From Alkalibacter saccharofermentans DSM 14828 (GTDB lineage: Bacteria > Bacillota > Clostridia > Eubacteriales > Alkalibacteraceae), in assembly GCF_900128885.1 (NCBI RefSeq), contig NZ_FQTU01000002.1:1-64000 (forward strand): a stretch of DNA of 64,000 nt, given 5' to 3'. Positions within the stretch are counted from its first letter, which is position 1, and each line of letters begins with the position of its first letter. This document shows positions 43,762 to 53,482 of the stretch, in pieces. The notes under the pieces are model-generated. The model was not told the DNA's origin. It saw only the letters and a program-made list of their open reading frames with translations, and ran no database searches. The translations under genes were made by a program, and so were the position numbers.

Positions 43762-45120
43762 ATGGATAACAATCTGCAACATTTGTGGAACAAAACTTTG
43801 GAAATAATCGAGGAGGAATTGACTCAGGTAAGCTTCGAAACCTGGTTAAAAAGAATAGAACCTCTTTCATACAATGAAAATACCATTGTTTTAGGTGTGG
43901 AAAATGATTTTACAAAAGGAATCCTTGAGGCCAGATACGCAGTTCTTATAGGAAACTCCCTTAAACATGTTACAGGAAAGAATGTAGCTGTAGAATTTGT
44001 TATTCCCTCAGCCAGTGGACAAAACACAGGGACTTCCTCTTATAATGGAGGCCAGTCAAACAATATGAACAACAACTATAATTTCATCGACAGCAGCAAC
44101 CTTAATCCCAAGTATACTTTTGATACCTTCGTTATAGGTGAAAGCAATCGCTTTGCCCACGCTGCTTCCGTAGCAGTGGCAGAGGCTCCGGCCCAAAGAT
44201 ATAATCCACTTTTTATATATGGAGGCGTGGGGCTAGGCAAAACCCACTTAATGCATGCCATTGGTCACTACGCTCTTGAACAGTGGTCCAATAAAAAGGT
44301 AGTTTACGTATCTTGTGAAAAATTCACAAATGACTTTATAGATTCTATTCAAAACAAGAACAACGTTTCATTCAGAAACAAGTATAGAAATGTTGATGTT
44401 TTGCTAATAGATGACATCCAGTTCATAGCAGGAAAAGAAGGTACACAGGAGGAATTTTTCCATACCTTTAACGCTCTACATGAAGCTAACAAGCAAATAG
44501 TAATATCAAGCGACCGCCCTCCCAAAGAGATTCCTACTCTTGAGGAAAGGCTCAGATCTAGGTTTGAATGGGGCCTAATAACAGACATCCAAGCTCCGGA
44601 TTTAGAAACCAGGATAGCAATATTAAAGAAAAAGGCAAATACCGAAAAAATAAATATCGGAAATGACGTACTGGTTTTCATCGCAAATAAAATTCATTCA
44701 AATATCAGAGAACTTGAAGGCGCTCTAATAAGAGTTAATGCTTTTTCGAGGCTTACAAGCCAGAATATAAGCGTTGAGCTTGCAGCTGAAGCTTTAAAGG
44801 ACATACTATCCGCCAGAACTCCTGAAATTATAACAGTGGATCTTATTAAGGAAGTCACAGCCAAATACTTCAATATCGAAGTTGAAGACTTTAATCTTAA
44901 AAAAAGAACAAAATCAATTGCATATCCTAGACAGGTTGCCATGTATCTTTCCAGGGAGATGACAGGTCTTTCTCTTCCTAAAATCGGAGAAGAATTTGGT
45001 GGAAGGGACCATTCAACGGTTATTCACGCAATCGATAAGATTGCAAATGAGATGAGTGAGAATTTCGATTTTAAAAATCTTATCAATCGAATAATGAAAG
45101 ATATAAAAGGCAATAACTGA
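43762..45120 (+). CDS. dnaA: Chromosomal replication initiator DnaA
   Basis: 452 residues. Domain I (LWNKTLEIIEEELTQVSFETWL), a Asn/Ser/Gly-rich linker, the AAA+ core with Walker A YGGVGLGKTHLMHAIG, Walker B VLLIDDIQFIAGKEGTQEEFFHTFN and sensor motifs, and the DNA-binding domain IV with GGRDHSTVIHAIDKI. ATG at 43762 follows AGGAGG; the frame is open further upstream but within the box-rich DNA. It binds the DnaA boxes on both sides to open the origin. Confidence 0.98.
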   Translation: MDNNLQHLWNKTLEIIEEELTQVSFETWLKRIEPLSYNENTIVLGVENDFTKGILEARYAVLIGNSLKHVTGKNVAVEFVIPSASGQNTGTSSYNGGQSNNMNNNYNFIDSSNLNPKYTFDTFVIGESNRFAHAASVAVAEAPAQRYNPLFIYGGVGLGKTHLMHAIGHYALEQWSNKKVVYVSCEKFTNDFIDSIQNKNNVSFRNKYRNVDVLLIDDIQFIAGKEGTQEEFFHTFNALHEANKQIVISSDRPPKEIPTLEERLRSRFEWGLITDIQAPDLETRIAILKKKANTEKINIGNDVLVFIANKIHSNIRELEGALIRVNAFSRLTSQNISVELAAEALKDILSARTPEIITVDLIKEVTAKYFNIEVEDFNLKKRTKSIAYPRQVAMYLSREMTGLSLPKIGEEFGGRDHSTVIHAIDKIANEMSENFDFKNLINRIMKDIKGNN

Positions 45121-45300
45121 ATCTAAATATTAAGCCCTGTGGATAAGTTGTCTGTTTGAGGTGACTTACAACCAGCTTTATCAACACTTTATCAACCTCA
45201 ACTATTCATAACCTGCACCATATAAGCTCCATTATCCACAAATCCACAGCACCTACTACTACTATTACTATCTTAATTTATAGATATATATAAAAAGGGG
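45121..45300. other. oriC: oriC part 2: DnaA boxes, DnaA-trio and unwinding element
   Basis: Between dnaA and dnaN are DnaA boxes TGTGGATAA (45138-45146), TTATCAACA (45178-45186), TTATCAACC (45189-45197), and the tandem TTATCCACA (45232-45240) and AAATCCACA (45240-45248). After a short GC spacer comes CTACTACTACTATTACTA (45253-45270): six trinucleotides of the DnaA-trio type in the right orientation. An AT-rich stretch (TTTATAGATATATATAAAAA) follows. Two boxes, spacer and trio match the basal unwinding system described for Bacillus, where DnaA extends from the boxes onto one strand. Confidence 0.9.
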
Positions 45301-45308
45301 ATGATTTC

Positions 45309-46412
45309 ATGCAGTTCACAACTACCAAGATTTCACTTGTAAATGCAGTAAATACAGTACAAAAAGCCGTTTCTACTAAAACTACGCTTCCAATACTCGA
45401 GGGCATTTTATTTGAGGCTATCGACAACGACATATACTTAATGGGTACAGATATGGAAATTGGAATCAGGACAAAGCTCTCAGGAAATGTCTATAGAGAA
45501 GGAAAAGTTGTATTATCGGCAAAACTTATCTCAGAGCTTTCTAGAAAATTACCTGATGATGAAGTCAAAATAGAGCTTAAGGAAAATAATAAAACTTTGA
45601 TTTCTTGTAAAAACTCTGAATTTAACATACAAGGGGAAGCAGGAGAAGATTTTCCAAAGATGCCTGAAGTCGTAGGTGAAAAAAATGCACTTATCCCAAA
45701 GGAACTTTTTAGAAGCCTAATTAAAGAAACAATTTTTTCAGTAGCCAAAAGCGACAATATACCTATATTGACTGGAGAGCTGTTGGAAATTTCAGATGGA
45801 GAATTTAAAATAGTAGCTCTGGACGGTTACAGGCTTGCTTTAAGAAAGGCAAAGACAGAACCAGACATAGAAATAAAAGAAGTTATACCTGAAAGAACTA
45901 TGATGGAAATATACAGACTTTTATCCATGAAAGAAGAAGATGTTTACCTGTCTGCTACCAAAAACCAAGTTCTTTTCACCATAGGAGAAACTAGCATGGT
46001 TTCAAATCTTCTGCAAGGAGAATATATCAATTATAAACAAATAATACCTTCTAACAGCACTACAAAGATTAAGGTAAATACTCAGGAGCTACTGTCAAGT
46101 TGCGAAAGAGCGGCTCTTATGGTGAGAGATGGAAAAAATAATTTAATTAAAATGAATTTTTCAGACAGCGTGCTGGAGATATTATCAAATTCCGATTTGG
46201 GAAATCTTCATGAGAGCATAGATGTTGATATGACTGGGGATCCTTTGAAGATAGCCTTTAACTGCAATTATTTTATCGATGCGCTGAAAGCGGTAAGCGA
46301 AGAAGAGATAAACCTTGAATTTACGACTTCTGTTAGCCCTTGTGTTATAAAGCCCGTTGATGGAGATTACTTCACATATCTTATATTGCCGGTTAGATAC
46401 ATCGAACATTAA
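45309..46412 (+). CDS. dnaN: DNA polymerase III beta subunit (sliding clamp)
   Basis: 367 residues, three repeated clamp domains; TTLPILEGILFEAIDN, LDGYRLALRK and the C-terminal CVIKPVDGDYFTYLILPVR are typical. It tethers polymerase to DNA. ATG follows AAAAGGGGATG. The unwinding element of the origin lies directly upstream. Confidence 0.97.
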   Translation: MQFTTTKISLVNAVNTVQKAVSTKTTLPILEGILFEAIDNDIYLMGTDMEIGIRTKLSGNVYREGKVVLSAKLISELSRKLPDDEVKIELKENNKTLISCKNSEFNIQGEAGEDFPKMPEVVGEKNALIPKELFRSLIKETIFSVAKSDNIPILTGELLEISDGEFKIVALDGYRLALRKAKTEPDIEIKEVIPERTMMEIYRLLSMKEEDVYLSATKNQVLFTIGETSMVSNLLQGEYINYKQIIPSNSTTKIKVNTQELLSSCERAALMVRDGKNNLIKMNFSDSVLEILSNSDLGNLHESIDVDMTGDPLKIAFNCNYFIDALKAVSEEEINLEFTTSVSPCVIKPVDGDYFTYLILPVRYIEH

Positions 46413-46447
46413 ATATATTTAAATATTATAACAGAGGAAGGTGTAAC

Positions 46448-46678
46448 ATGAATGCAACAAGCGTTGGTATAAAGACGGAATTTATAAAATTAGACCAATT
46501 TTTAAAATTTGCAGGAATCGCAGAAAGTGGTTCTTACGCTAAGATGATGATATTGGATGGCATTGTTTCAGTTAATGGGGAAATATGCATCCAAAGAGGA
46601 AAAAAAATATACCCTGATGACACAATCGAAATTGCTGATTACGAAGAAAAATTCAAAGTAATTAAAGATGAGGAATAA
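46448..46678 (+). CDS. yaaA: S4-domain RNA-binding protein YaaA
   Basis: 76 residues; IKTEFIKLDQFLKFAGIAESG and DGIVSVNGEICIQRGKKIYPDD form an S4 domain. It is the conserved small gene between dnaN and recF in Firmicutes, with an RNA-related role that is not well defined. RecF starts two bases after its stop. Confidence 0.92.
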   Translation: MNATSVGIKTEFIKLDQFLKFAGIAESGSYAKMMILDGIVSVNGEICIQRGKKIYPDDTIEIADYEEKFKVIKDEE

Positions 46679-46680
46679 AA

Positions 46681-47790
46681 ATGCATCTTGAAAGACTCAA
46701 GCTTTTAAATTTCAGAAATTATTCTTCATTGGATATTATCCTTGATAAAAAAATGAATATAATAGTTGGAGATAATGGACAGGGCAAAACAAACCTTTTA
46801 GAAGCAATATACTTTTTAAGCCGAGGGAAGTCATTTCGAAACCCTAATAGGGACCTAGTTTCTATGGAGTGTGAAAAAGGGATTGTAGAAGGTTTTTTTG
46901 AAAGAAAAAATTTAAATGATTCCGTCAGGATAATCATAGATAATTCAGAATCATCCGAAAAGACCATTGTTAATGTGAACAATAAAAAATTAAAGTCTAA
47001 AAATGATCTTCCCTCAAGATTTTTAATAGTTGATTTTACACCGGAAGATCTTAATATCGTCAACGACGGTCCTGATAAGAGAAGAAGGTTTATAGATAAT
47101 GAGCTTTTAAACATAAAACCTGTTCACGGAAGCATACTAAAAGATTACAATAAAATACTTAAACAGAGAAATGAACTTTTAAAAAATATGCAAAGAGACC
47201 CTTCACTTAAGAGCACTTTATATATTTGGGATGAACAGCTTGTTGAATACGGAAAAAAACTAATTATAAATAGAATCGTGTTTTTACAAAAGCTAAATAG
47301 GATAGCCAAGGAGATACATTTTAACCTCTCAGATAAATTGGAAGAGTTAAAACTTTATTACTTTTCAAATCTTATAAAAAACAACTCAGATATAGAGAGA
47401 CTGTCGGTTATATTCAAAGATAAACTAGAAGAAAACTTTGACAACGATTTAAAAAAAGGTTACACTTCCATAGGACCTCATCTCGATGATATCAAAATTA
47501 ATATCAATGATTTGGACGCAAAAACATTTGGCTCTCAAGGCCAAAAAAGAACATGCGCCCTTTCCTTGAAACTTTCCCAAACTCAGATTATCAAAGAAGA
47601 GACAGAAGAAGATGCAATAGTGCTCCTAGATGATGTTATGAGCGAGCTTGACATCAAAAGGCAAAAAAAGCTTCTCGAAAGCTTCAGTCGCCACCAAATC
47701 GTTATAACATCAACTGAAATAAATTTTATGAATGAACTTCAATCCGAAACGAAAAAAATATATAATATTAAGGGCGGAAATTTGATATAG
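46681..47790 (+). CDS. recF: DNA replication and repair protein RecF
   Basis: 369 residues of the SMC-like ATPase family: Walker A GDNGQGKTNLLEAIYFLSRGKSFR, signature FGSQGQKRTCALSLKL, Walker B IVLLDDVMSELD. It helps load RecA at gapped DNA. Part of dnaN-yaaA-recF-gyrB-gyrA. Confidence 0.96.
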   Translation: MHLERLKLLNFRNYSSLDIILDKKMNIIVGDNGQGKTNLLEAIYFLSRGKSFRNPNRDLVSMECEKGIVEGFFERKNLNDSVRIIIDNSESSEKTIVNVNNKKLKSKNDLPSRFLIVDFTPEDLNIVNDGPDKRRRFIDNELLNIKPVHGSILKDYNKILKQRNELLKNMQRDPSLKSTLYIWDEQLVEYGKKLIINRIVFLQKLNRIAKEIHFNLSDKLEELKLYYFSNLIKNNSDIERLSVIFKDKLEENFDNDLKKGYTSIGPHLDDIKININDLDAKTFGSQGQKRTCALSLKLSQTQIIKEETEEDAIVLLDDVMSELDIKRQKKLLESFSRHQIVITSTEINFMNELQSETKKIYNIKGGNLI

Positions 47791-47832
47791 GTTCTAATAT
47801 TTGAGAAAAATTAAAGACTGGAGGACAGTGGA

Positions 47833-49740
47833 ATGTCACAAAGCAATAAATACGGCGCAGAACAGATCCAGGTTTTAGAGGGTCTGGAAGCGGTTAGAAA
47901 AAGACCGGGAATGTACATCGGAAGCACCGGCAGCAGAGGGCTTCACCATCTCGTATACGAAATAGTCGACAATAGCATAGATGAAGCTTTGCAGGGACAT
48001 TGCGATAACATAAAGGTTACGATAAACAAGGACAACTCCATAACAGTAATTGATAACGGAAGAGGAATACCCACAGGAATCCATCCCAAGCTTAAAAAAT
48101 CCGCAGTTGAAGTGGCTCTTACCATGCTTCATGCCGGGGGGAAATTTGGTGGAGGAGGATATAAGGTTTCAGGTGGTCTGCATGGAGTCGGCGTATCGGT
48201 AGTGAATGCACTTTCAGAAAGCCTTAAAGTTGAAGTTAAGCAAAACGGCCATGTTTATGAGCAGAGCTATCAAAGAGGAAAGCCTCTGTCCGATCTGAAA
48301 ATTGTGGGAGATACTAACAGGTCAGGAACCACTATAACTTTTAAACCTGACCATGAGATATTTGAAGAACTTGAGTATGATTTTGATATTTTGGAACACA
48401 GATTGCGTGAGCTAGCCTTTCTTAATAAGGGGATATCTATAGTCCTAAAAGACGAAAGAGAAGAAAAAAGAACTGAAAAGTACTGCTATGATGGAGGAAT
48501 AGTATCTTTTGTTGCTTATTTAAATAAAAACAAGGATCCTCTTCATGATAATGTTATAGGATTTGAAAAAATTAAAGACGAGATAATCGTAGATATAGCA
48601 ATGCAGTACACTGATAATTACAATGAGAATATTTACGCTTTTGCAAATAATATAAATACTACTGAAGGCGGAACGCATCTTAATGGATTCAAGTCCGCAT
48701 TGACAAGAACGATAAATGCATACGCTAAAAAATACAATTATTTAAAGGCGAGTGACAAAAATCTTTCAGGTGAAGATGTGAGAGAAGGCCTCACTGCAAT
48801 TATAAGCGTTAAGATAACTGATCCACAGTTTGAAGGCCAAACAAAGACAAAACTTGGAAACACTGAGGTTAAGGGAATAGTGGAGAGCATAGTCAACGAC
48901 AACTTCTATGCATTCCTTGAAGAAAACCCCAGTGTCTCAAAAATAGTAATAGAAAAAGCACTGACAGCGGCAAGAGCAAGGCAAGCTGCTCGCAAAGCGA
49001 GGGAGCTTACTAGAAGAAAAAGCGTTTTAGACAATACTGCGCTGCCGGGAAAGCTGGCTGACTGTAGAGAGAAAGATCCTGCATTGTCGGAAATATACAT
49101 AGTTGAGGGAGATTCAGCGGGAGGTTCCGCTAAACAGGGAAGAGATCCTAAAACTCAAGCTATCCTGCCTCTTAGAGGTAAGATACTTAATGTAGAAAAA
49201 GCTAGACTTGACAGAATATTGAATACCGAGACCATTAGATCGATGATAACAGCATTTGGCAGCGGTATAGGAGATGATTTTGACAGATCTTCTGCGAGAT
49301 ACCATAAAATTATAATAATGACCGATGCTGACGTTGATGGAGCACATATAAGAACATTGCTCCTTACGTTTTTCTACCGTTACATGAGGGGATTGATAGA
49401 CGAAGGTTTTATTTATATCGCCCAGCCACCTCTTTACAAGCTACAAAAGGGAAAACGGATTGAGTATGCTTATTCTGATAAGGAAATGAATAAGTTAATG
49501 GACGAAATGGGAAGAGAGAACAATATCGGTTTGCAAAGATACAAAGGCCTTGGTGAGATGAATCCCGAGCAGCTTTGGGAAACAACCATGGATCCTGAAA
49601 CACGAACGCTTTTACAGGTTTCAGTTGATGATGCCATTCAAGCAGATGAAATATTTACTATTTTGATGGGAGACAAGGTTCAACCCAGAAAAGAATTTAT
49701 CGAACGAAATGCGAAAAAGGTTAAGAACCTTGACATATAG
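47833..49740 (+). CDS. gyrB: DNA gyrase subunit B
   Basis: 635 residues. GHKL ATPase (LEAVRKRPGMYIGSTG, EIVDNSIDEAL, GGLHGVGVSVVNALS), TOPRIM domain with EGDSAGGSAKQGRDPKTQAILPLRGKILNVEKA and MTDADVDGAHIRTLLLTFFYR. ATG follows GGAGG. It powers negative supercoiling with GyrA. Confidence 0.98.
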   Translation: MSQSNKYGAEQIQVLEGLEAVRKRPGMYIGSTGSRGLHHLVYEIVDNSIDEALQGHCDNIKVTINKDNSITVIDNGRGIPTGIHPKLKKSAVEVALTMLHAGGKFGGGGYKVSGGLHGVGVSVVNALSESLKVEVKQNGHVYEQSYQRGKPLSDLKIVGDTNRSGTTITFKPDHEIFEELEYDFDILEHRLRELAFLNKGISIVLKDEREEKRTEKYCYDGGIVSFVAYLNKNKDPLHDNVIGFEKIKDEIIVDIAMQYTDNYNENIYAFANNINTTEGGTHLNGFKSALTRTINAYAKKYNYLKASDKNLSGEDVREGLTAIISVKITDPQFEGQTKTKLGNTEVKGIVESIVNDNFYAFLEENPSVSKIVIEKALTAARARQAARKARELTRRKSVLDNTALPGKLADCREKDPALSEIYIVEGDSAGGSAKQGRDPKTQAILPLRGKILNVEKARLDRILNTETIRSMITAFGSGIGDDFDRSSARYHKIIIMTDADVDGAHIRTLLLTFFYRYMRGLIDEGFIYIAQPPLYKLQKGKRIEYAYSDKEMNKLMDEMGRENNIGLQRYKGLGEMNPEQLWETTMDPETRTLLQVSVDDAIQADEIFTILMGDKVQPRKEFIERNAKKVKNLDI

Positions 49741-49752
49741 GAGGGTATATAG

Positions 49753-52200
49753 TTGAGTGATGAATACAACAAAGTTTTACCGATAAATATTGAAGATGAA
49801 ATGAAAAAATCCTATATCGACTATGCTATGAGCGTCATCGTAGGAAGGGCCCTTCCAGATGTCAGAGATGGATTGAAGCCTGTTCACAGAAGGATTTTAT
49901 TTGCAATGAATGAACTTGGAATGACTCCTGAGAAACCATTTAGAAAAAGTGCCAGAATCGTCGGTGACGTACTGGGTAAGTATCACCCACACGGAGATAC
50001 TGCTGTATATGATGCAATGGTTAGAATGGCACAGGAATTTTCAACGAGATATCCCTTGGTTTTCGGGCACGGAAACTTTGGATCCATAGATGGAGACAGC
50101 GCTGCGGCAATGAGATATACCGAAGCGAAGATGAGCAAAATATCAACTGAGCTTTTGAGGGATATAAATAAAGATACCGTAGATTTTACTTTAAACTTTG
50201 ACGAAACCCAAAAGGAACCGGTAGTTATGCCTTCTAGGTATCCCAATCTTTTGGTTAACGGATCTTCAGGGATCGCTGTAGGGATGGCTACGAACATTCC
50301 ACCCCATAACCTTAATGAAGTCATAGATGCAACAGTGCATCAAATAGACAATCCAGAGTGTCATATTGAAGAGCTTATGAAGCTTCTTAAGGGCCCTGAT
50401 TTTCCAACAGGCGGAATAATACTCGGAAAAGAAGGGATAAGATCTGCCTATGAGACTGGTAGAGGAAGAATAAAAGTTAGAGCCAAGGTACATACTGAAG
50501 AAATATCCAGCTCAAAGCAAAGAATAGTTATTACAGAAATACCATACATGGTGAACAAGTCCAAGCTTGTTGAAAAAATTGCTGACCTTGTAAAAGATAA
50601 AAAAGTCGAAGGAATTTCTGATATAAGAGATGAGTCCGACAGAAACGGCATTAGAGTTGCCATAGATTTAAAAAGAGATGTAAATTCTGAAATAATTTTA
50701 AATCAACTGTATAAACATACCCAATTGCAAGAGACATTCGGAGTCATATTGCTTGCATTGGATAAAAATCAGCCTAAAATAATGAATTTAAAAGAAATTT
50801 TGACCAAATATGTTGAACATCAAAAAGAGATAATAATTAGAAGAACCCAATTTGACCTTAAAAAAGCGGAAGATAGGGCTCATATTCTAGAGGGTCTTAT
50901 AATTGCTCTAGACAATATAGATAGAGTAATTCAGATAATTAGAGGCTCAAAAAATGGTGAAGAAGCAAAGATTTCTTTAATCGAGGAGTTTGCCCTATCT
51001 GAAAAGCAGGCTCAAGCGATTTTGGACATGCGTCTCCAGAGGCTTACAGGACTGGAAAGGGAAAAGATAGAGACAGAATACGATGAGCTAATGATAAAGA
51101 TCGCAGAGTTCAAGAGAATCTTATCAAGTGAAGAATTGATCCTTAATGTAATAAAAGAAGAGATGTTGGAAATAAAAGAAAAATTCGGAGATGATAGAAG
51201 AACGGCTTTCGAGGTGGATTATGACGATATAAGCATGGAAGACCTCATAGAAGAAGAAGACCTTGTTATAACCATGACACATGTAGGTTACGTCAAGAGA
51301 ATTTCAGCAGACACTTACACTGCTCAGAAAAGAGGCGGAAAAGGGATAACAGCTCTATCAACAAGGGACAACGATTTTGTTGAACATTTATTCACTACTA
51401 CTACTCACCACTACATTCTGTTCTTTACAAACAGAGGCAAGGTATATAGACTTAAGGCTTATGAGATACCGGATGCCTCTAGAACAGCTAGGGGAACAGC
51501 CATAGTAAATATACTCCAGCTAGAAGATGATGAAAAGGTAACTACGGTAATACCTATTAGGGAATTTAGTGAAAATTGGTACCTAACCATGGCAACCCGC
51601 AAGGGAATAATAAAGAAGACAGACTTAAAAGAATACGACAGTTCAAGAAAGTCTGGGTTATTGGCCATAAATCTTAATGAGGACGATGAGCTTATTGCTG
51701 TTGAACTGACCGATGGATCGAAAGAAATGATAATGGGTACCAAAAAAGGCTATGCCATAAGATTTTCTGAAAATGATGTGAGGGCAGTAGGAAGAACAGC
51801 TATTGGAGTAAGAGGAATATTCTTAAGAGATGATGATGAAGTAATAGGAATGGACCTGATAAACGATGAAATGTTCGTCCTTACCGTGTCTGAAAATGGG
51901 TACGGAAAAGTAACCAAAGCTGATGAATATAGAATACAAAATCGAGGCGGAAAAGGAATTCAGACTTACAAGATAACCTCTAAGACAGGCGATCTGGTTG
52001 GAATCAAGGTGTGCAGAAAAGATGAGGAAGTAATGATGATAAATAACCAGGGAATCGTAATAAGACTTGAAGTAGGAGGAATATCCATTATGGGTAGGAG
52101 TACTCAAGGGGTAAGGCTGATGAAGCTAGATAAATCTGAAAAAATCGTGACGATTGCTGAAGTTATAAGCGAAGAAGAAATTGAAGAAATTGAAATTTAG
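49753..52200 (+). CDS. gyrA: DNA gyrase subunit A
   Basis: 815 residues. Winged-helix with catalytic Tyr in AAAMRYTEAKMS, QRDR HPHGDTAVYDAMVRMA, coiled-coil gate and six-bladed C-terminal propeller containing the GyrA-box-like QKRGGKG (TAQKRGGKGITAL). The QRDR position that is Ser83 in E. coli is Thr here, which is a normal wild-type residue in several Clostridia. The start is TTG at 49753 after AGGAGGG. The gene ends at a long terminator hairpin. Confidence 0.98.
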   Translation: MSDEYNKVLPINIEDEMKKSYIDYAMSVIVGRALPDVRDGLKPVHRRILFAMNELGMTPEKPFRKSARIVGDVLGKYHPHGDTAVYDAMVRMAQEFSTRYPLVFGHGNFGSIDGDSAAAMRYTEAKMSKISTELLRDINKDTVDFTLNFDETQKEPVVMPSRYPNLLVNGSSGIAVGMATNIPPHNLNEVIDATVHQIDNPECHIEELMKLLKGPDFPTGGIILGKEGIRSAYETGRGRIKVRAKVHTEEISSSKQRIVITEIPYMVNKSKLVEKIADLVKDKKVEGISDIRDESDRNGIRVAIDLKRDVNSEIILNQLYKHTQLQETFGVILLALDKNQPKIMNLKEILTKYVEHQKEIIIRRTQFDLKKAEDRAHILEGLIIALDNIDRVIQIIRGSKNGEEAKISLIEEFALSEKQAQAILDMRLQRLTGLEREKIETEYDELMIKIAEFKRILSSEELILNVIKEEMLEIKEKFGDDRRTAFEVDYDDISMEDLIEEEDLVITMTHVGYVKRISADTYTAQKRGGKGITALSTRDNDFVEHLFTTTTHHYILFFTNRGKVYRLKAYEIPDASRTARGTAIVNILQLEDDEKVTTVIPIREFSENWYLTMATRKGIIKKTDLKEYDSSRKSGLLAINLNEDDELIAVELTDGSKEMIMGTKKGYAIRFSENDVRAVGRTAIGVRGIFLRDDDEVIGMDLINDEMFVLTVSENGYGKVTKADEYRIQNRGGKGIQTYKITSKTGDLVGIKVCRKDEEVMMINNQGIVIRLEVGGISIMGRSTQGVRLMKLDKSEKIVTIAEVISEEEIEEIEI

Positions 52201-52204
52201 AATC

Positions 52205-52241
52205 AATCAAAAAAATCACACTTAGTGTGATTTTTTTGATT
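52205..52241 (+). terminator. Terminator after gyrA
   Basis: A perfect 17-bp inverted repeat with a 3-base loop: AATCAAAAAAATCACAC paired with GTGTGATTTTTTTGATT. The T-run is within the 3' arm and the A-run in the 5' arm, so it can act in both directions. It ends the dnaN-gyrA cluster. Confidence 0.85.
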
Positions 52242-52354
52242 GGAGAGAATCCTTTTCTCAAGGGTCATCATAGGACAATAGAGTTTAAAGCCACAAACAT
52301 ATAAATAAGCACTTTAGTTACATTAAATGGTATTGAGATGCGAGATATAGGTAT

Positions 52355-52388
52355 CTTGTATTCTGTATGTAAACATACAGAATACAAG
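52355..52388. repeat. Perfect 16-bp inverted repeat upstream of the PTS locus
   Basis: CTTGTATTCTGTATGT and ACATACAGAATACAAG are separated by AA. There is no T-run, so it is not an ordinary terminator. It lies 150 bp upstream of the PTS IIA gene, in a gap of about 300 bp with no gene (52242-52537). It may be an operator, perhaps for the SorC-type regulator of the locus, or a relic of a mobile element. The rest of the gap is AT-rich and I saw no firm promoter. Confidence 0.7.
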
Positions 52389-52537
52389 GGTTTCAGCTAT
52401 TTCATTATTTTAAATTACAAAATTTCAAGACCTATACACATGTTCATATACTTCATCTTTAAGATTGATTTTAAACAGTATTAGTGATAGAATGATTTAT
52501 GGAAAATAGTTTCACAGCAATGGAAAGGAGAAAGGTT

Positions 52538-53023
52538 ATGGCAGATTTAGGTTTAACTTTTTCGAATGAATTGATTTTGACAGGAATCAAAGCCGCAAGT
52601 GATTTAGAGGCTATTGAAACAGCTGCAAAACATCTTTTCGAAAAGGGACTAGTTAAGGAGAGCTTTATCAGCGCTATTCAAGAAAGAGAGAAGGTATTTG
52701 CAACAGGTCTTCCCACAGAAGGTTTTGGCGTAGCGGTGCCCCATACAGATGTGGAGCATGTAGTCGAGCAAACCATTTGCATCGGAATACTGGAAGATCC
52801 AGTTCCGTTTAAGGTTATGGGAGGCATGGATGAGGAAGTAGATGTAAAAATCATGTTTATGCTTGCGCTCAAAGAACCTCATTCTCAACTAGCGATGCTT
52901 CAGGCGGTAATAGGAATGGTTCAAAAACCGGATATTTTAGAAAAACTAGCAACTGAGAAGGACACCGGCGCGATTTATGACCTAGTAATGGAAGAGCTTG
53001 AAAATATGGAGATAGAAGAGTAA
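52538..53023 (+). CDS. PTS IIA component, galactitol/fructose type (GatA-like)
   Basis: 161 residues of the PTS_EIIA type-2 fold. The phospho-histidine is in GVAVPHTDVEHV. ATG at 52538 follows AAAGGAGAAAGG; an in-frame start at 52499 would add 13 residues but has no site. It would pass phosphate from HPr to the GatB-like protein encoded 5.5 kb downstream, the only complete IIB in the locus. First gene of the polyol/rare-sugar operon. Confidence 0.88.
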   Translation: MADLGLTFSNELILTGIKAASDLEAIETAAKHLFEKGLVKESFISAIQEREKVFATGLPTEGFGVAVPHTDVEHVVEQTICIGILEDPVPFKVMGGMDEEVDVKIMFMLALKEPHSQLAMLQAVIGMVQKPDILEKLATEKDTGAIYDLVMEELENMEIEE

Positions 53024-53041
53024 AAACGGAGGTTAACTATT

Positions 53042-53482
53042 TTGGAAACCAGCGGTTTTTTTTATGGAATGTGGCAAGAATTGACTTTTGGACAATATCT
53101 TCAATTTGCAGTAAATTTTGTAGCTAGAAATTATTCTACATTAGGATTAATAATTTTTGTTTATGCTGCAATTATTTTTGTAGGAAGGTATGGAGGTCAA
53201 AAATTCATACCAGAGAGATTTGAATCATTTGTTATGGAAAAATACGGAGAATTTGCAGCTGGGAATTCAAAGTTGACAAATGAAAAGGTTGTAAGGTTGA
53301 TATACAATGATTGGAAAGATGAAATTTCCAGATTTCCTTCATACATCTATGTAAAATCTAAAAGAGACTACTGGATAGAGAGACCGTCATTGGAAATATT
53401 GGAAGAAAGATATAGCATTAATCAAGATAAAGCAACAGAAATTCTAACAAACAATGGAGTGATCGCTAATGATGTACAATAA
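53042..53482 (+). CDS. Small membrane-anchored protein of unknown function in PTS operon
   Basis: 146 residues from a TTG start that follows CGGAGG. One hydrophobic segment near residues 33-50 (STLGLIIFVYAAIIFVGRYGG) is flanked by an amphipathic N-terminus and a soluble C-terminal part of about 90 residues rich in charged and aromatic residues (WKDEISRFPSYIYVKSKRDYW). I recognise no family; it is not like GutM. Its end overlaps the next gene by 14 bases, so it is co-translated with the SIS isomerase. Confidence 0.75.
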   Translation: METSGFFYGMWQELTFGQYLQFAVNFVARNYSTLGLIIFVYAAIIFVGRYGGQKFIPERFESFVMEKYGEFAAGNSKLTNEKVVRLIYNDWKDEISRFPSYIYVKSKRDYWIERPSLEILEERYSINQDKATEILTNNGVIANDVQ

